A DNA stretch of 64,000 bases from Bacteroidota bacterium (lineage in GTDB: Bacteria; Bacteroidota; Bacteroidia; Chitinophagales; Chitinophagaceae): positions 49,449 to 113,448 of the forward strand of contig JAFEAE010000007.1 in NCBI GenBank assembly GCA_018266575.1, in the 5' to 3' direction. A program made the translations under genes and the position numbers. The notes under the pieces are model-generated. The model made no database searches. It was not told where the DNA came from and saw only the letters and a program-made list of their open reading frames with translations. Shown piece after piece: positions 29,637-40,186 of this stretch (positions within the stretch are counted from its first letter, which is position 1; each line of letters opens with the position of its first letter).

Positions 29637-32600
29637 ATGATAAAAGTTTGGCAGAATAATCGATTTGGGTTCATACTGTTTACCAGTATTTTTTTTCTAT
29701 TATCCTGCCACTCTTCTACACCAATTAAGGAACATGCAGATTTCGAACTTTTAGAAAAAACTCAAACTGGCCTTGACTTTAGTAATACACTTACACCCAC
29801 TTCTCAATTTAATGTCTTTAAGTACATGTATTTTTATAATGGAGGAGGAATCGGCGTAGGCGATTTTAATAATGACGGGAAAATTGACATTTTTTTTGCT
29901 GCCAATCAGAGTGATAATAAATTATTCTTAAACGAAGGAAACCTGCAGTTCAAAGACGTTTCAGATGAAGCAAGGATACCTAAAGATGGAGCATGGTCGA
30001 CGGGAGTTTCTGTTGTAGATATTAATAATGATGGCTTGCTGGATATATATGTATGCAGAGTGGGGAACCATGAAACTTTGCACAGCCATAACCAACTGCT
30101 GATTTGTAAAGGAATTGACAAAAACGGAGTTCCATACTATGAGGATGAAGCAAAACAATACGGCTTAGATTTTTCCGGGTTTAGCACACAAGCTGTTTTT
30201 GTTGATTTTGATATGGATGGCGATCTCGACATGTACCTGCTAAATCATTCAATTCATCAAAACGGAAATTTCGGTGTACGTGATCAGAAACTAAGATCAT
30301 TCAACTCGCTTTCCGGAGACCATCTTTATCGTAACGATGGCGGAAATAAATTTACAGATATTACAAAGCAAGCAGGAATACACAGCTCCGTAATTGGTTA
30401 TGGGCTTGGCATTGTAGCATCGGATATCAATCTTGATGGTTATCCTGATATTTATGTAGGAAATGATTTTCATGAAAACGATTACATGTACATTAATCAG
30501 CATGACGGTACATTTAAAGATGAACTGACCAATAAAGTGATGCATACCAGCCAGTTTTCTATGGGTGTTGATATTGCTGATGTAAATAATGATGCATTCC
30601 CGGAAATTATTTCCGTTGATATGCTTCCTTCAGATCCATACATCCTGCGCCGTTCGGAGGGAGAAGATACCTGGGACATTTTCAACATGAAAATTAGTTA
30701 TGGGTATAATTATCAGTATACAAGAAACAACCTGCAATTGAACCGCCGCAATGGGATGTTTAGCGAAGTAGGATTGTATGCCGGTGTGTATGCCACAGAT
30801 TGGTCCTGGTCTCCGCTTTGGTTTGATTTTGATAATGATGGAATGAAAGATCTTTTTATTTCAAACGGTATTCCGAAAAGACTTAACGACATAGATTATA
30901 TCAACTTTGTTTCTAATGAAGAAATACAGGCAAAGATGAGATCAGATAAGCTTGATAAAAACGATATGGATCTTATCAATAAATTTCCCGAGATAAAATT
31001 ACCCAATAAATTTTTTCACAACATCGGCGACCTCAGGTTTGACGATATGGAAAACAGCATCTCGAACAATAAAAAAACATTTTCTAACGGAGCTGTATAT
31101 GCGGATTTTGATAATGACGGGGATCTTGATGTGCTGGTGAATAATATTGATGAACCGGCTTATCTCTACAAAAACAAATTACAGGATACAAGAAAAAGCG
31201 CTTTTGCAGAAATTAAATTGAAAGGATCAGCCCAAAATATAAATGCGATTGGATCGAAGGTGGTGATTTTTGCAAATGGCGGTATACGCATGTACGAAAA
31301 ATACCCGGTGAAAGGTTTTATGTCAAGTGCAGAGATTCCTATTCATATTGGCCTTGAAAAGACACATATTGATTCCGCATTTTTAATATGGCCGGATAAT
31401 ACGTTTCAAAAAATACAATTTGACACAAACAATCCGTGGCAGACGTTTACCTATAAAAGCGGGTTGCCAAAATTTGATTATAGCATCATTACTGATCATT
31501 GGAAGAATCCTACCAGGATGATGAAAGATATCACGCAACAAACTAATCTTCTTCATAAGCATGAAGAAAATGAGTTTCATGAGTTCGACCGGGAGCCATT
31601 GATTCCGCACATGCTCTCAACAGAAGGCCCCGCTCTTGCAGTAGCCGATTTTAATCATGATGGGCTTGATGATGTATTCATCGGTTCATCTAAGTGGAAG
31701 AAGAGCGTGATTTATTTGCAGGATAAATCAGGAAAGTTTAACAAAACAAGTCAACCTGATCTTGAAAAAGACAGTACGTGGGAGAATGTGGATGCATGTG
31801 TTGCTGATGTGAATCGTGATGGCAATCCGGATCTTATTGTCGCATGCGGTGGTAATGAGTATTATGGTGAGGATCATTATCGCACACCAAATGTTTATCT
31901 TAATGATGGTAAAGGGAATTTTAAGAAGCTGGAAAATGCATTTTCAAATCTGTACATTAATGCATCTTCGGTTGTTTCTTGTGATTTTAACGGTGATGGG
32001 TACCCTGATTTATTTATTGGAGGCCGGTCGGTGCCGTTTAACTATGGGCAGATACCGAATTCGTATTTACTTCAAAACGATGGTACCGGAAAATTTATTG
32101 ATGTTACAGAAAAATACAACAAGGAACTTTCACATATTGGTTTTGTAACAAAAGCAATATGGTTCGATTTGGATAAAGATGGAAGAAAAGATCTTATTCT
32201 TTCACTAGAATGGGGTGGAATAATTGCTTTTATGAACCATAACAATGGTTTTGAAAAGAAAATACTATCAGACAAAAAAGGCTGGTGGAATTTTATTTTA
32301 CCGGTTGATTTAAACCATGATGGAAATTATGACCTGATTGCAGGTAATTTAGGCTTGAACAGCCGATTAAAGGCATCGGAGAAAGAACCGATCAGGTTAT
32401 ACTATTATGATTTTGACGGAAATGGAAAAAAAGAGCAGATACTAACATACTATATACAAGGACAGGAGCTTCCCTTTGCAAATAAAGAAGAATTGGAAAA
32501 GCAAATGCCTTCATTAAAAAAGAAATTTTTATACGCAGAAGACTTTGCCAAAGCTACTTTACATGATATTTTTCCCGAATCACAACTTAACCAGGCAGAT

Positions 32601-32984
32601 TTGCTAACGGCAAATTATTTTTCAAATGCAGTTTTAATTAATCATGGCAACCTTAACTTCGAAACCAAGCCGCTGCCATGGCTTGCACAACTTTCCCCCT
32701 ATCGTGATGCAGTTGTTGTAAATGCAAATAACGATAGCCTTCCGGATATTTTGCTTGTAGGAAATTACTACGAAAATAATATCCAGATGGGAAGATATGA
32801 TGCTGATTTTGGGACTATGCTGGTAAATAAAGGCAATGGAAATTTTTCCGCAGAAAGTATTAACGGGTTACAGATCAAAGGCCAGGTGCGTCATATCAGC
32901 AGGATTACAATTGCCAACAAAGAAGCATTTATTTTAGTAAGAAATAATGATAGTACAATGGTTATCCAATTCAAGCAAAAGTAA
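29637..32984 (+). CDS. FG-GAP/VCBS repeat and ASPIC/UnbV lipoprotein, paralogue 2
   Basis: This 1115-residue protein has the same architecture as its upstream neighbour: lipobox LSC (Cys24), an FKYMYFYNGGGIGVGDFNND opening, about twelve DxNxDG-type repeats, and an ASPIC/UnbV-like middle part ending VKGFMSSAEIPIHIGLE. Some repeats have lost the consensus Gly or Asp (DVNNDAFPE, DINLDGYPD). The sequences have diverged well beyond a recent duplication. It probably shares a transcript with paralogue 1. The two may bind different ligands or form a complex with SusCD, which is inference. Confidence 0.88.
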   Translation: MIKVWQNNRFGFILFTSIFFLLSCHSSTPIKEHADFELLEKTQTGLDFSNTLTPTSQFNVFKYMYFYNGGGIGVGDFNNDGKIDIFFAANQSDNKLFLNEGNLQFKDVSDEARIPKDGAWSTGVSVVDINNDGLLDIYVCRVGNHETLHSHNQLLICKGIDKNGVPYYEDEAKQYGLDFSGFSTQAVFVDFDMDGDLDMYLLNHSIHQNGNFGVRDQKLRSFNSLSGDHLYRNDGGNKFTDITKQAGIHSSVIGYGLGIVASDINLDGYPDIYVGNDFHENDYMYINQHDGTFKDELTNKVMHTSQFSMGVDIADVNNDAFPEIISVDMLPSDPYILRRSEGEDTWDIFNMKISYGYNYQYTRNNLQLNRRNGMFSEVGLYAGVYATDWSWSPLWFDFDNDGMKDLFISNGIPKRLNDIDYINFVSNEEIQAKMRSDKLDKNDMDLINKFPEIKLPNKFFHNIGDLRFDDMENSISNNKKTFSNGAVYADFDNDGDLDVLVNNIDEPAYLYKNKLQDTRKSAFAEIKLKGSAQNINAIGSKVVIFANGGIRMYEKYPVKGFMSSAEIPIHIGLEKTHIDSAFLIWPDNTFQKIQFDTNNPWQTFTYKSGLPKFDYSIITDHWKNPTRMMKDITQQTNLLHKHEENEFHEFDREPLIPHMLSTEGPALAVADFNHDGLDDVFIGSSKWKKSVIYLQDKSGKFNKTSQPDLEKDSTWENVDACVADVNRDGNPDLIVACGGNEYYGEDHYRTPNVYLNDGKGNFKKLENAFSNLYINASSVVSCDFNGDGYPDLFIGGRSVPFNYGQIPNSYLLQNDGTGKFIDVTEKYNKELSHIGFVTKAIWFDLDKDGRKDLILSLEWGGIIAFMNHNNGFEKKILSDKKGWWNFILPVDLNHDGNYDLIAGNLGLNSRLKASEKEPIRLYYYDFDGNGKKEQILTYYIQGQELPFANKEELEKQMPSLKKKFLYAEDFAKATLHDIFPESQLNQADLLTANYFSNAVLINHGNLNFETKPLPWLAQLSPYRDAVVVNANNDSLPDILLVGNYYENNIQMGRYDADFGTMLVNKGNGNFSAESINGLQIKGQVRHISRITIANKEAFILVRNNDSTMVIQFKQK

Positions 32985-33053
32985 CAACGTTAAAACGATT
33001 CCCTCTTTTCGGAGATTTATTATTTATGACTTCTGAAATTTATAATGAAATAA

Positions 33054-35459
33054 TCATTCAACAGAAAAAAAAGCAACGGAGCTGCCTGGTAATCCTTGTG
33101 CAGTGATGCCCTGCACAAGAATTGCAAATTTCCCTTTCAAATCAGATGTATAAAAAGATACGGCTCTTTTGCCATTATCATCAGTTTTAATTTGCGGCAA
33201 CCAAAATAAAACATTTCTGAAATCTGGTATACGGTTTTCTAACTGGTTGTCTTTTTCATACGATGGAGAATAAAACTCCTTCTGTTGTTGCAAACCATCA
33301 TACTCCAATACAATTGCTCCGGGGTCTAGTTGGTAACCTGCAAGATCTCCGTTGTATGTTTTATAACTAACAATGCCATCATTGATAACTGCCCCCTTAT
33401 AAAACCGGTGTGAGATCACGTCAATACTTTTAATCTTAAGAGGATCGAATCCGATTATTTTTGTTGCATCGTAGGAAGGTACCCCATCAATTAATAATAA
33501 AGGATCATTTTCAAAAAAAGTGTTGAACAAAAGATTTCTTACCCTGAAGTTAAATTTATTATTCTCTTTCCTTACCCTAACATCAGTTACATATTCACGC
33601 ATTACTTCTTCCATTGTTACGAAACGCGTATAGTCATCAAGGTTATAATGAAAGGTAGGTTGCCCGTAAAATGAAGTTGTGTCACTTATTTCAACCGGGA
33701 GAAAATGTTGTTTCTTTTCTTTTAAATAGGAATTATCTGCCTGAACATAAATGCTTCGCTGCAACAATTCAGTTTTCCAATTTTCTGATGCGATAAGGTC
33801 CGGTATTAAGTAGGAAGAAAACTTGTCGGAAAAAGGGTTAATGATATCAACACGATAACTGCTGTCGTGATAATTATTTGTTTGCAGGATTATTTCATTC
33901 TTCCCATAAATATTCTTCATATTAAAACGCAAAGAACCTGCTGAAGTGCTGATAGCTGCTCCCAGCTTAAAATAATTTCCGGGAACAGAGAGATACGTTG
34001 TGGCCTGCGATACAGGATGCCCTGTTTTTTTGTCGCTTATTGTTGCATTTATAATAGGCCCCTCTATTTCAGGTAGAAAATCAAATGAAGGGGTTTTGTT
34101 TTGCAACACTTCTTCCCATTTAAACCGTGACCATCCCTGCGTAAGCATCAGGTTGTCGATAGCTTCTTTTGCATCTTTATTTGCTGTATCAAAGTAATAT
34201 TGAGGAGATTCAATCCTTCCTTTAAGATCAGAAGACAATAATAAATAGTTGACAATATTATTCTCCGGAATGTGCTGCAATGAATCAAGAAGAATAACAG
34301 CCAATGATAAATTTCCACTGATATTACCGGATTGATCAGATGTTGATAGATCGATATTCACTTTTTTCCTGTTCTGATAATTCTCCTGATCTTTCTTTAC
34401 GGTAATAAACATTTCTTTTTCCGGTTGTTTAAAATACAAACGGTCACAAACAGGTTGTCGGTCCGAATTGAAAACAGTCAATTCAGATATACCGTCTCCA
34501 AGATTTTTTTTATCAATGGAGAAAACAATTTCTCCATCTTGAAGGTTATTTTGTTGAACATTTTTAATGCTGCCCCTGGTGTGAGCGATCAGGTACACAA
34601 GCGAGGCCGATAAATTTTCTGAAGACCTGACGGTTACTTTTATTGATTTATAGTTCTCATCATCACTTACGTTCATTATATAACCATGCGGATATGCATC
34701 TGGTATTTTTTTAGTTATAACGGAATTGTTTATTTGTAAAACCCCGTAATAAGTTTCATTTTTATGTGGGGTAAGAAAAAAATTACCCATCCCGGCATGC
34801 TGGGTTTTAAACGAAGTAATGGTATCATTTCTCTGGTTAAGTATTGTTCCGCTGCATTCAATCCCTGTACCGTTTTGATCAGTTACTTTAACTGCAATCT
34901 TTGAACCCAGGCCATCTACAAGATTACCGCCTTCCGGAAAAAACTGCACTGAATATAGCGATCTTCCCGTTTTGTTATCAACCGGTACTGATTTTAGGGT
35001 ATTGATAACCGTTATACCCTGCTCATAATAAAAATCAGCGCTAAAATTTTTCATCCAGTTTGTATATGCCCTCAACCTGTATATGCCGCTGTTTACTGAA
35101 AAAGGTATTTTAAACGAGCCGGAACCAACACCACTGTCGATAGCAATTTTTGCTTGCAAAACAGGTTTAAGGTCTTTTGTGATTATTTCAACATACGCCA
35201 CTTTTGTAGCATCAAATGGCAAATGCCGATAACCATCCACGTCGTATAATTTAAACCATATTGTTTCTCCTGCGAGATAAAATTCTTTATCTGTATGAAC
35301 ATATACTTTTTCCTGGAATGTTTTTTCATTGTACTGCTGCACATGTTGGGGGATCCACTCTTTGCCATCTTCTTTTTGTGCACGCAAATTGAATTGCATT
35401 AGCAGGCAACAAATGCCTGCGAAAATAATTTTATCATATTGAAACAGTTTGTTTTTCAT
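33054..35459 (-). CDS. secreted MG2/macroglobulin-like protein with TonB-plug-like domain
   Basis: This 801-residue protein starts at the ATG at 35457-35459, which gives a signal peptide ending NLRAQ; an upstream frame extension overlaps the DUF4249 gene and is rejected. The N-terminal part has an MG2 (alpha-2-macroglobulin-like) domain, KVYVHTDKEFYLAGETIWFK, followed by more Ig-like domains. Near the C-terminus a plug-like stretch appears: NDPLLLIDGVPSYDATKIIG then DPLKIKSIDVISHRFYKGA. This combination is seen in Bacteroidota envelope proteins of unknown role. It is last in a run of TonB receptor, DUF4249 and this gene, 23 bases after DUF4249. Confidence 0.8.
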   Translation of the reverse strand: MKNKLFQYDKIIFAGICCLLMQFNLRAQKEDGKEWIPQHVQQYNEKTFQEKVYVHTDKEFYLAGETIWFKLYDVDGYRHLPFDATKVAYVEIITKDLKPVLQAKIAIDSGVGSGSFKIPFSVNSGIYRLRAYTNWMKNFSADFYYEQGITVINTLKSVPVDNKTGRSLYSVQFFPEGGNLVDGLGSKIAVKVTDQNGTGIECSGTILNQRNDTITSFKTQHAGMGNFFLTPHKNETYYGVLQINNSVITKKIPDAYPHGYIMNVSDDENYKSIKVTVRSSENLSASLVYLIAHTRGSIKNVQQNNLQDGEIVFSIDKKNLGDGISELTVFNSDRQPVCDRLYFKQPEKEMFITVKKDQENYQNRKKVNIDLSTSDQSGNISGNLSLAVILLDSLQHIPENNIVNYLLLSSDLKGRIESPQYYFDTANKDAKEAIDNLMLTQGWSRFKWEEVLQNKTPSFDFLPEIEGPIINATISDKKTGHPVSQATTYLSVPGNYFKLGAAISTSAGSLRFNMKNIYGKNEIILQTNNYHDSSYRVDIINPFSDKFSSYLIPDLIASENWKTELLQRSIYVQADNSYLKEKKQHFLPVEISDTTSFYGQPTFHYNLDDYTRFVTMEEVMREYVTDVRVRKENNKFNFRVRNLLFNTFFENDPLLLIDGVPSYDATKIIGFDPLKIKSIDVISHRFYKGAVINDGIVSYKTYNGDLAGYQLDPGAIVLEYDGLQQQKEFYSPSYEKDNQLENRIPDFRNVLFWLPQIKTDDNGKRAVSFYTSDLKGKFAILVQGITAQGLPGSSVAFFSVE

Positions 35460-35482
35460 TGAGTGATTATTGTTTTGGCAAA

Positions 35483-36664
35483 TTACCAGAATGGAGGTTT
35501 TGAATTGGTTCCACCCCATACACGACAATCCACACAATATTTTTTTACCACGACTAAAGCTGGTACAAAATTTCCGGTAAAATACCAGGGGGCATAACTT
35601 GTATCGGGGTAATTATATATCTGGAAATTGCTTGTATCGGTTGGTAATATTAAAGTAGAACATTCATTATAAGGCTCCTGTTTTATCCAACCTCCGCCTA
35701 CTTCAGCATTGGTAATAAATAATCTTTGTTGTTGTAAAGTACTTGCAGAAACATAACCGATTACAGGCTCATTTGGATTGGTAGTGCATTTAATATTACT
35801 GTTTAACTGCGATGGGATAAGATCGAACAAACCTCCAAGATTTTGTGAATTTTTCTGGATAAGTACCCAATAATTATACGCATCTTGTGATATGGCGTAC
35901 TGGTTCACCAAAATGCTGTACCGCACAGTAATGCGCTCATCGTTCAGCGGGATAATTGTTATTGGTTGCATGCTGATTACATCCTGGCTTAACCCCAATG
36001 ATGTACCCACAGTGATATGCTTTGCAGGTGCTGTGGTCCAACATTGATAAATTTGTCTTGGATCATTAATCCAATCTGCATCCAACGGAATAACATAACC
36101 GTTGACAAGTACCCAGTAAGCTATTTCCGGAGCATTGTGTTGCCAGGTCTCAGAATAATCCCACCTGTAATAAGTTGTGTTATTAAAAGGATCATGCGTA
36201 TTCACGTTAATCGTCAAATCCCATGTTAGCGGGTTTTGCCGCCAGGTTACGCTATCTATCAGTGGAGTGTTTTTTGGACTTACAAAAGCAGACTGATATT
36301 GATGCCCGTTTGAAGTTGTGATTAAAATCCTGTAATGGTCATTCGGATTAAGCGATAGTTGTGCACTTGTGTATTTTCCGTTTCCATTTGAATCTATTAA
36401 AGAATAAGTTGTTCCATTTGAATCTGCTAAAATAACCTGTGCATTTAGCTCTGGTATAAATGAAGACGTATCTGCTAAGTTCCTGCTCCGGCTTAATACA
36501 AAACTTGTACTGCTGTTTATGCCGGTATTAATAAAACCATCTACAACAAGATAGCTGTTTGCCGCAGTGATTGCAGATGGTGAGTACGATTTTATGCATG
36601 CAGAATATAAAGTCAAAAGAGAGAAAATGAGGATGGAAAATTTTATGGTTTTATATTTCGGCAT
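35483..36664 (-). CDS. DUF4249 lipoprotein
   Basis: This 393-residue protein has a lipoprotein signal peptide (YSAC, Cys23) and the DUF4249 pattern: SYLVVDGFINTGINSSTSFV near the start, AQVILADSNGTTYSLIDSNG, and a C-terminal region with several Cys including YCVDCRVWGGTN, which suggests metal binding or disulfides. DUF4249 genes regularly lie beside TonB-dependent receptors in Bacteroidota, in the way SusD lies beside SusC. It starts 5 bases after the receptor gene ends. The role is unknown; a receptor-associated surface lipoprotein is the best guess. Confidence 0.9.
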   Translation of the reverse strand: MPKYKTIKFSILIFSLLTLYSACIKSYSPSAITAANSYLVVDGFINTGINSSTSFVLSRSRNLADTSSFIPELNAQVILADSNGTTYSLIDSNGNGKYTSAQLSLNPNDHYRILITTSNGHQYQSAFVSPKNTPLIDSVTWRQNPLTWDLTINVNTHDPFNNTTYYRWDYSETWQHNAPEIAYWVLVNGYVIPLDADWINDPRQIYQCWTTAPAKHITVGTSLGLSQDVISMQPITIIPLNDERITVRYSILVNQYAISQDAYNYWVLIQKNSQNLGGLFDLIPSQLNSNIKCTTNPNEPVIGYVSASTLQQQRLFITNAEVGGGWIKQEPYNECSTLILPTDTSNFQIYNYPDTSYAPWYFTGNFVPALVVVKKYCVDCRVWGGTNSKPPFW

Positions 36665-36669
36665 TTTGT

Positions 36670-39441
36670 CTAAAATTTTAAATTGTAGGTGATGAACGGA
36701 ATTGCTGTGCCGAATATGGATAGTTCGTATCCCTTTACATTACCATTATTATTGGTAAAATATACGGAATACGCATTTTGATGTGCTGTAAGGTTATATA
36801 CGCCTAATGACCACGAATTGTGAATTTTTTGTTTTAAGCGATGATTACCGTCAATATTAATTGAAAGATCGCTCCTGAAATAATCAGGTATCCTGTATTG
36901 ATTTCTTTCTGAGTAATACAATGATGTGGCCCCGCCAATATTGAAAACAGCTAATGGTAATGTTATCGGCCTGCCTGTGCTGTACACTACATTTGCAGAT
37001 ACACTGATGCGGTGCGAGAATTGATAGTTAGCGATAAGGTTTACACTATGTGGTTTGTCGAAATCGGCTGGATAATAACTTCCATTATTTACAGGTTGGC
37101 CTGCGAGAGGATCATCTGTTTTTAAGAAGGTTCTTGAAAAAGTATAGCTTAACCAGCCATTAAATTTTCCTGCAGGTTTTTTTATCAGCAATTCAATACC
37201 GTAAGCTTTTCCTTTGCTGTTGATGACATCAGTTTCTATGTGATGATTTAGTAAAAGGCTTGCTCCGCTTTTGTAATCGAGGTAATGCGAAATTGTTTTA
37301 TAATATACTTCAATAGAAGTTTCAATGGTATTTGATTTTAAATTTTTGTAATAACCCAATGAATATTGCTGCCCTGATTGCGGCTTTATATTCGGGTCAC
37401 TTAATTTCCAAATATCAGTTGGCGATATAGCAGCAGTATTGGAAAGCATGTGTATGTACTGGTGCAAAGTATTATAACTGATTTTTATTGAACTGCTGGA
37501 TGATAACTCATATTTCAAAGCGATCCTTACTTCTGGTGCAGTATATGTCTTAATGAATTTTCCTGAAGTGTAAGAGTTGGTATCTGTTATGGTGTTCACA
37601 CTTTTACCCTCACCGGGTACATATTGGTATTCATCATGTGGACCGAGATAGTTATAAATAGAATACCTGATACCGGCATTGATGGAAAATTTAGAACTGA
37701 CCGAATAGCTGTCTCCAAAATACAATGCACTTTCCAACGCCTGCTCCTGAGGTACTACATTTGGAGAAACCAGCGACTGTTGCCCCAATGGTTGATAATT
37801 TCCCGGATGCAACGTGTAGTAGATAGACGTGAGCCCGAAGTCGAGGGCATGTTTATCATTGAGCTGATAATTAAAATCGGCCCTCAGGTTTTTTTGGTTG
37901 ATATCAAACGCCAATTTGTAACCATTAACTGGTACATATTCACTCGAAACAGTATATTGGTATTTGTCTATTCCTGCTGTAAGTACGCCGGAAAATTTAT
38001 CATTGAAGATATGCCGCCATTTCAGATTGGCGCTTTTATTATTATACGTATACGAAGTATCGTGATTGAAATTAAAATAATCGCGGCTCATGTAGCCGGT
38101 GAGGTATAAAAAGTTTTTGGAATTGATGGTATGTGTTAACCGGAAATTTAAATCATAGAAAGATGCATCACTCCTGTTATACGTCGTGTTGGGAAGATTA
38201 TGCAACAACCAATCTGAATATGTTGTCCTTCCCCCAAGTACAATGGAAGTCTTTCCTTTTTGGAGAGGCCCTTCAATTGTTAATTTACTGGTAACGGGGC
38301 TGATTCCTGCAACACCGCTCCATTTTTTTGAATTTCCGTCTTTAATCGCTACATCTAAAACAGAAGATAACCTTCCTCCGAATTTTTCCGGAATATAACT
38401 TTTGTACAACTCTATTCCTTTAACAACATCAGGGTTGAATGCAGAGAAAAATCCAAAAAGATGAGATGGGTTATAAATGGTTGCATCGTTGAACAATATC
38501 AGGTTCTGACTGGTAGAACCTCCTCTCACATTCAACCCATTGCTTCCTTCTCCAACAGAAGTCACTCCCGGTAATGTAAGTACAACTTTTAAAATATCTG
38601 TTTCCCCAAACAAAGCAGGCACTTGTTTAATCTGTTTGATATTTAATTTGCTTACCCCCATTTGTGTACCCTTGATATTAGAAGCCTTTTCTGCAGAGAC
38701 CACAACAGTTTTAAGGCTTGCTACATATTCATGTAGTTCTACATCCAGCTTTCCATCAGCATATAACATTACCTGCCTCTTGGCTTCCTGCATACCGGAA
38801 CTACTGATCTTTATAGTGTGTCGTCCTTTTGGCAACAGAAGCGTATAATATCCGTATTGATTTGTATTAACCATTAATGATGGAGTATCAAGATAAATAG
38901 ATGCTGCAGCAATGGGCTCGCCGCTTTGTACATCTCTGACGTAACCGGATAGGATAGCCTTGCCCGTTAGTGGCTTATTGGTGCGTATCCCGATCTCGAA
39001 TAATTTATTTTCTGCAGATATTTTTAATTTATCTTTTTTCTGAAAGTCCTGTCCTGATGGGCTTTCTTCAGCAATGTAACCGCTGCTATCAGTTGTCTTT
39101 CCCGGTGCAAAAAAATTATTTGGCAGGGTAGTTTGTATTATCGAGTTATTTGTAATAAAAACCCTTCCGGTTGAATCTATGGAATAATGTAATGAAGTTT
39201 TTTGTAGAACTTCATTTAATAAGCGGGAAATGGTAATACGTGAGACATTTATATTGATCAATAAGCTATCTACTTCTGCTGAATCATAAAAAAAATGATA
39301 ATCCGTTTGCGATTCGATTTCTTTAACCAATTGGCTAAAAGAATAATTTTGAAAATTGCCGGATATTAATTTCCTGTCCTGGCATTTTGCAACTTGCAAA
39401 ATGCAAAAAAGAAGCAATGATAAGGCAAGGCAATAACGCAT
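36670..39441 (-). CDS. TonB-dependent receptor with N-terminal STN and CarboxypepD_reg domains
   Basis: This 923-residue outer-membrane receptor has a signal peptide (ILQVAKCQ), a secretin/TonB short N-terminal (STN) domain at about residues 30-90 (SFSQLVKEIESQTDYHFFYD), a CarboxypepD_reg-like domain near 165-245 (LSGYVRDVQSGEPIAAASIY), a plug (VPALFGETDILKVVLTLPGV; LNVRGGSTSQNLILFNDAT) and a 22-strand-type barrel ending in a hydrophobic Phe. STN domains usually signal to FecR-like anti-sigma factors, but none is seen nearby. The gene starts two bases after the upstream unknown gene ends and is followed by DUF4249. Substrate unknown. Confidence 0.93.
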   Translation of the reverse strand: MRYCLALSLLLFCILQVAKCQDRKLISGNFQNYSFSQLVKEIESQTDYHFFYDSAEVDSLLININVSRITISRLLNEVLQKTSLHYSIDSTGRVFITNNSIIQTTLPNNFFAPGKTTDSSGYIAEESPSGQDFQKKDKLKISAENKLFEIGIRTNKPLTGKAILSGYVRDVQSGEPIAAASIYLDTPSLMVNTNQYGYYTLLLPKGRHTIKISSSGMQEAKRQVMLYADGKLDVELHEYVASLKTVVVSAEKASNIKGTQMGVSKLNIKQIKQVPALFGETDILKVVLTLPGVTSVGEGSNGLNVRGGSTSQNLILFNDATIYNPSHLFGFFSAFNPDVVKGIELYKSYIPEKFGGRLSSVLDVAIKDGNSKKWSGVAGISPVTSKLTIEGPLQKGKTSIVLGGRTTYSDWLLHNLPNTTYNRSDASFYDLNFRLTHTINSKNFLYLTGYMSRDYFNFNHDTSYTYNNKSANLKWRHIFNDKFSGVLTAGIDKYQYTVSSEYVPVNGYKLAFDINQKNLRADFNYQLNDKHALDFGLTSIYYTLHPGNYQPLGQQSLVSPNVVPQEQALESALYFGDSYSVSSKFSINAGIRYSIYNYLGPHDEYQYVPGEGKSVNTITDTNSYTSGKFIKTYTAPEVRIALKYELSSSSSIKISYNTLHQYIHMLSNTAAISPTDIWKLSDPNIKPQSGQQYSLGYYKNLKSNTIETSIEVYYKTISHYLDYKSGASLLLNHHIETDVINSKGKAYGIELLIKKPAGKFNGWLSYTFSRTFLKTDDPLAGQPVNNGSYYPADFDKPHSVNLIANYQFSHRISVSANVVYSTGRPITLPLAVFNIGGATSLYYSERNQYRIPDYFRSDLSINIDGNHRLKQKIHNSWSLGVYNLTAHQNAYSVYFTNNNGNVKGYELSIFGTAIPFITYNLKF

Positions 39442-39442
39442 A

Positions 39443-40186
39443 TCAGTTAATCAGTTGAATGTAATAATCAGTCGTTTTGACTATTGCTTCTTCCAGTCTT
39501 TTCCTGAAATTCAGTTTATTCGCTTTTATAAATTTTTTTAGCTGATCCTTTTTATCATTCAACACACTTAGCAATGAACTTTTGTCTTCTATTTTATAGA
39601 ACTTGTTATTTTTCTGAATAAAATAATAGTTATACTCAACATATTTGGATTCTTCATCTGTTGCGGCAATCCTTAATTGCTTTTCGCGACGGGCATATAC
39701 ACTCACCTTTCCATTTACAAGCCTGTCATAAAACCCTTCATGTAAAACGTCTGCATTTTGCAGGTTAGGTATGATATGAACAAAATAATGATTGAAGATG
39801 GAAAAACTATTTATCTTTTCCGGAACAAGTTTTATGTTGCCGTTATTTGCGTAATTATCGATAATTATTTCATTGTGGGTAAGATCATAATATATCTGCA
39901 CTCCTTCATACAAATTACCATCGTAAAAAACGGAACCTGTACTTACTCCTCCAGAACCAAAAAATGGAGAGCCTTTTAATTTTTGGCCATTCCTTATATA
40001 CTCTTCGCCTGTATACAGGTGAAGGTTTTCATTAAGCGAGTTGTTATATGTTTTAGTTAAATTCTCTTTTGCCTGTTCAACTAAAACTGAATCATTTACC
40101 AATTGTTGTGCGGGAGAAGTAAAAGCGGCACATAATAGAATTGTACCTGGCAGAAACCGGCAAAATTGCTTCATTAATCGGGTCAT
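39443..40186 (-). CDS. secreted protein of unknown function in the TonB receptor unit
   Basis: This 247-residue protein has a signal peptide ending near SPAQ and no domain I can name. The middle is beta-rich (GSVFYDGNLYEGVQIYYDLT; NEIIIDNYANNGNIKLVPEK) and the C-terminus is helical and basic (KKDQLKKFIKANKLNFRKRL). A second ATG lies four codons in. It is first in a tight leftward unit, its stop codon abutting the start of the TonB receptor gene, so a joint role is likely. Periplasmic location is predicted from the signal peptide. Confidence 0.75.
   Translation of the reverse strand: MTRLMKQFCRFLPGTILLCAAFTSPAQQLVNDSVLVEQAKENLTKTYNNSLNENLHLYTGEEYIRNGQKLKGSPFFGSGGVSTGSVFYDGNLYEGVQIYYDLTHNEIIIDNYANNGNIKLVPEKINSFSIFNHYFVHIIPNLQNADVLHEGFYDRLVNGKVSVYARREKQLRIAATDEESKYVEYNYYFIQKNNKFYKIEDKSSLLSVLNDKKDQLKKFIKANKLNFRKRLEEAIVKTTDYYIQLIN

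Noticed and set aside
35460..35537. Longer N-terminus for the MG2-like protein
   Set aside because: It overlaps the end of DUF4249 and lacks signal-peptide character; the ATG at 35459 is followed by a good signal peptide.
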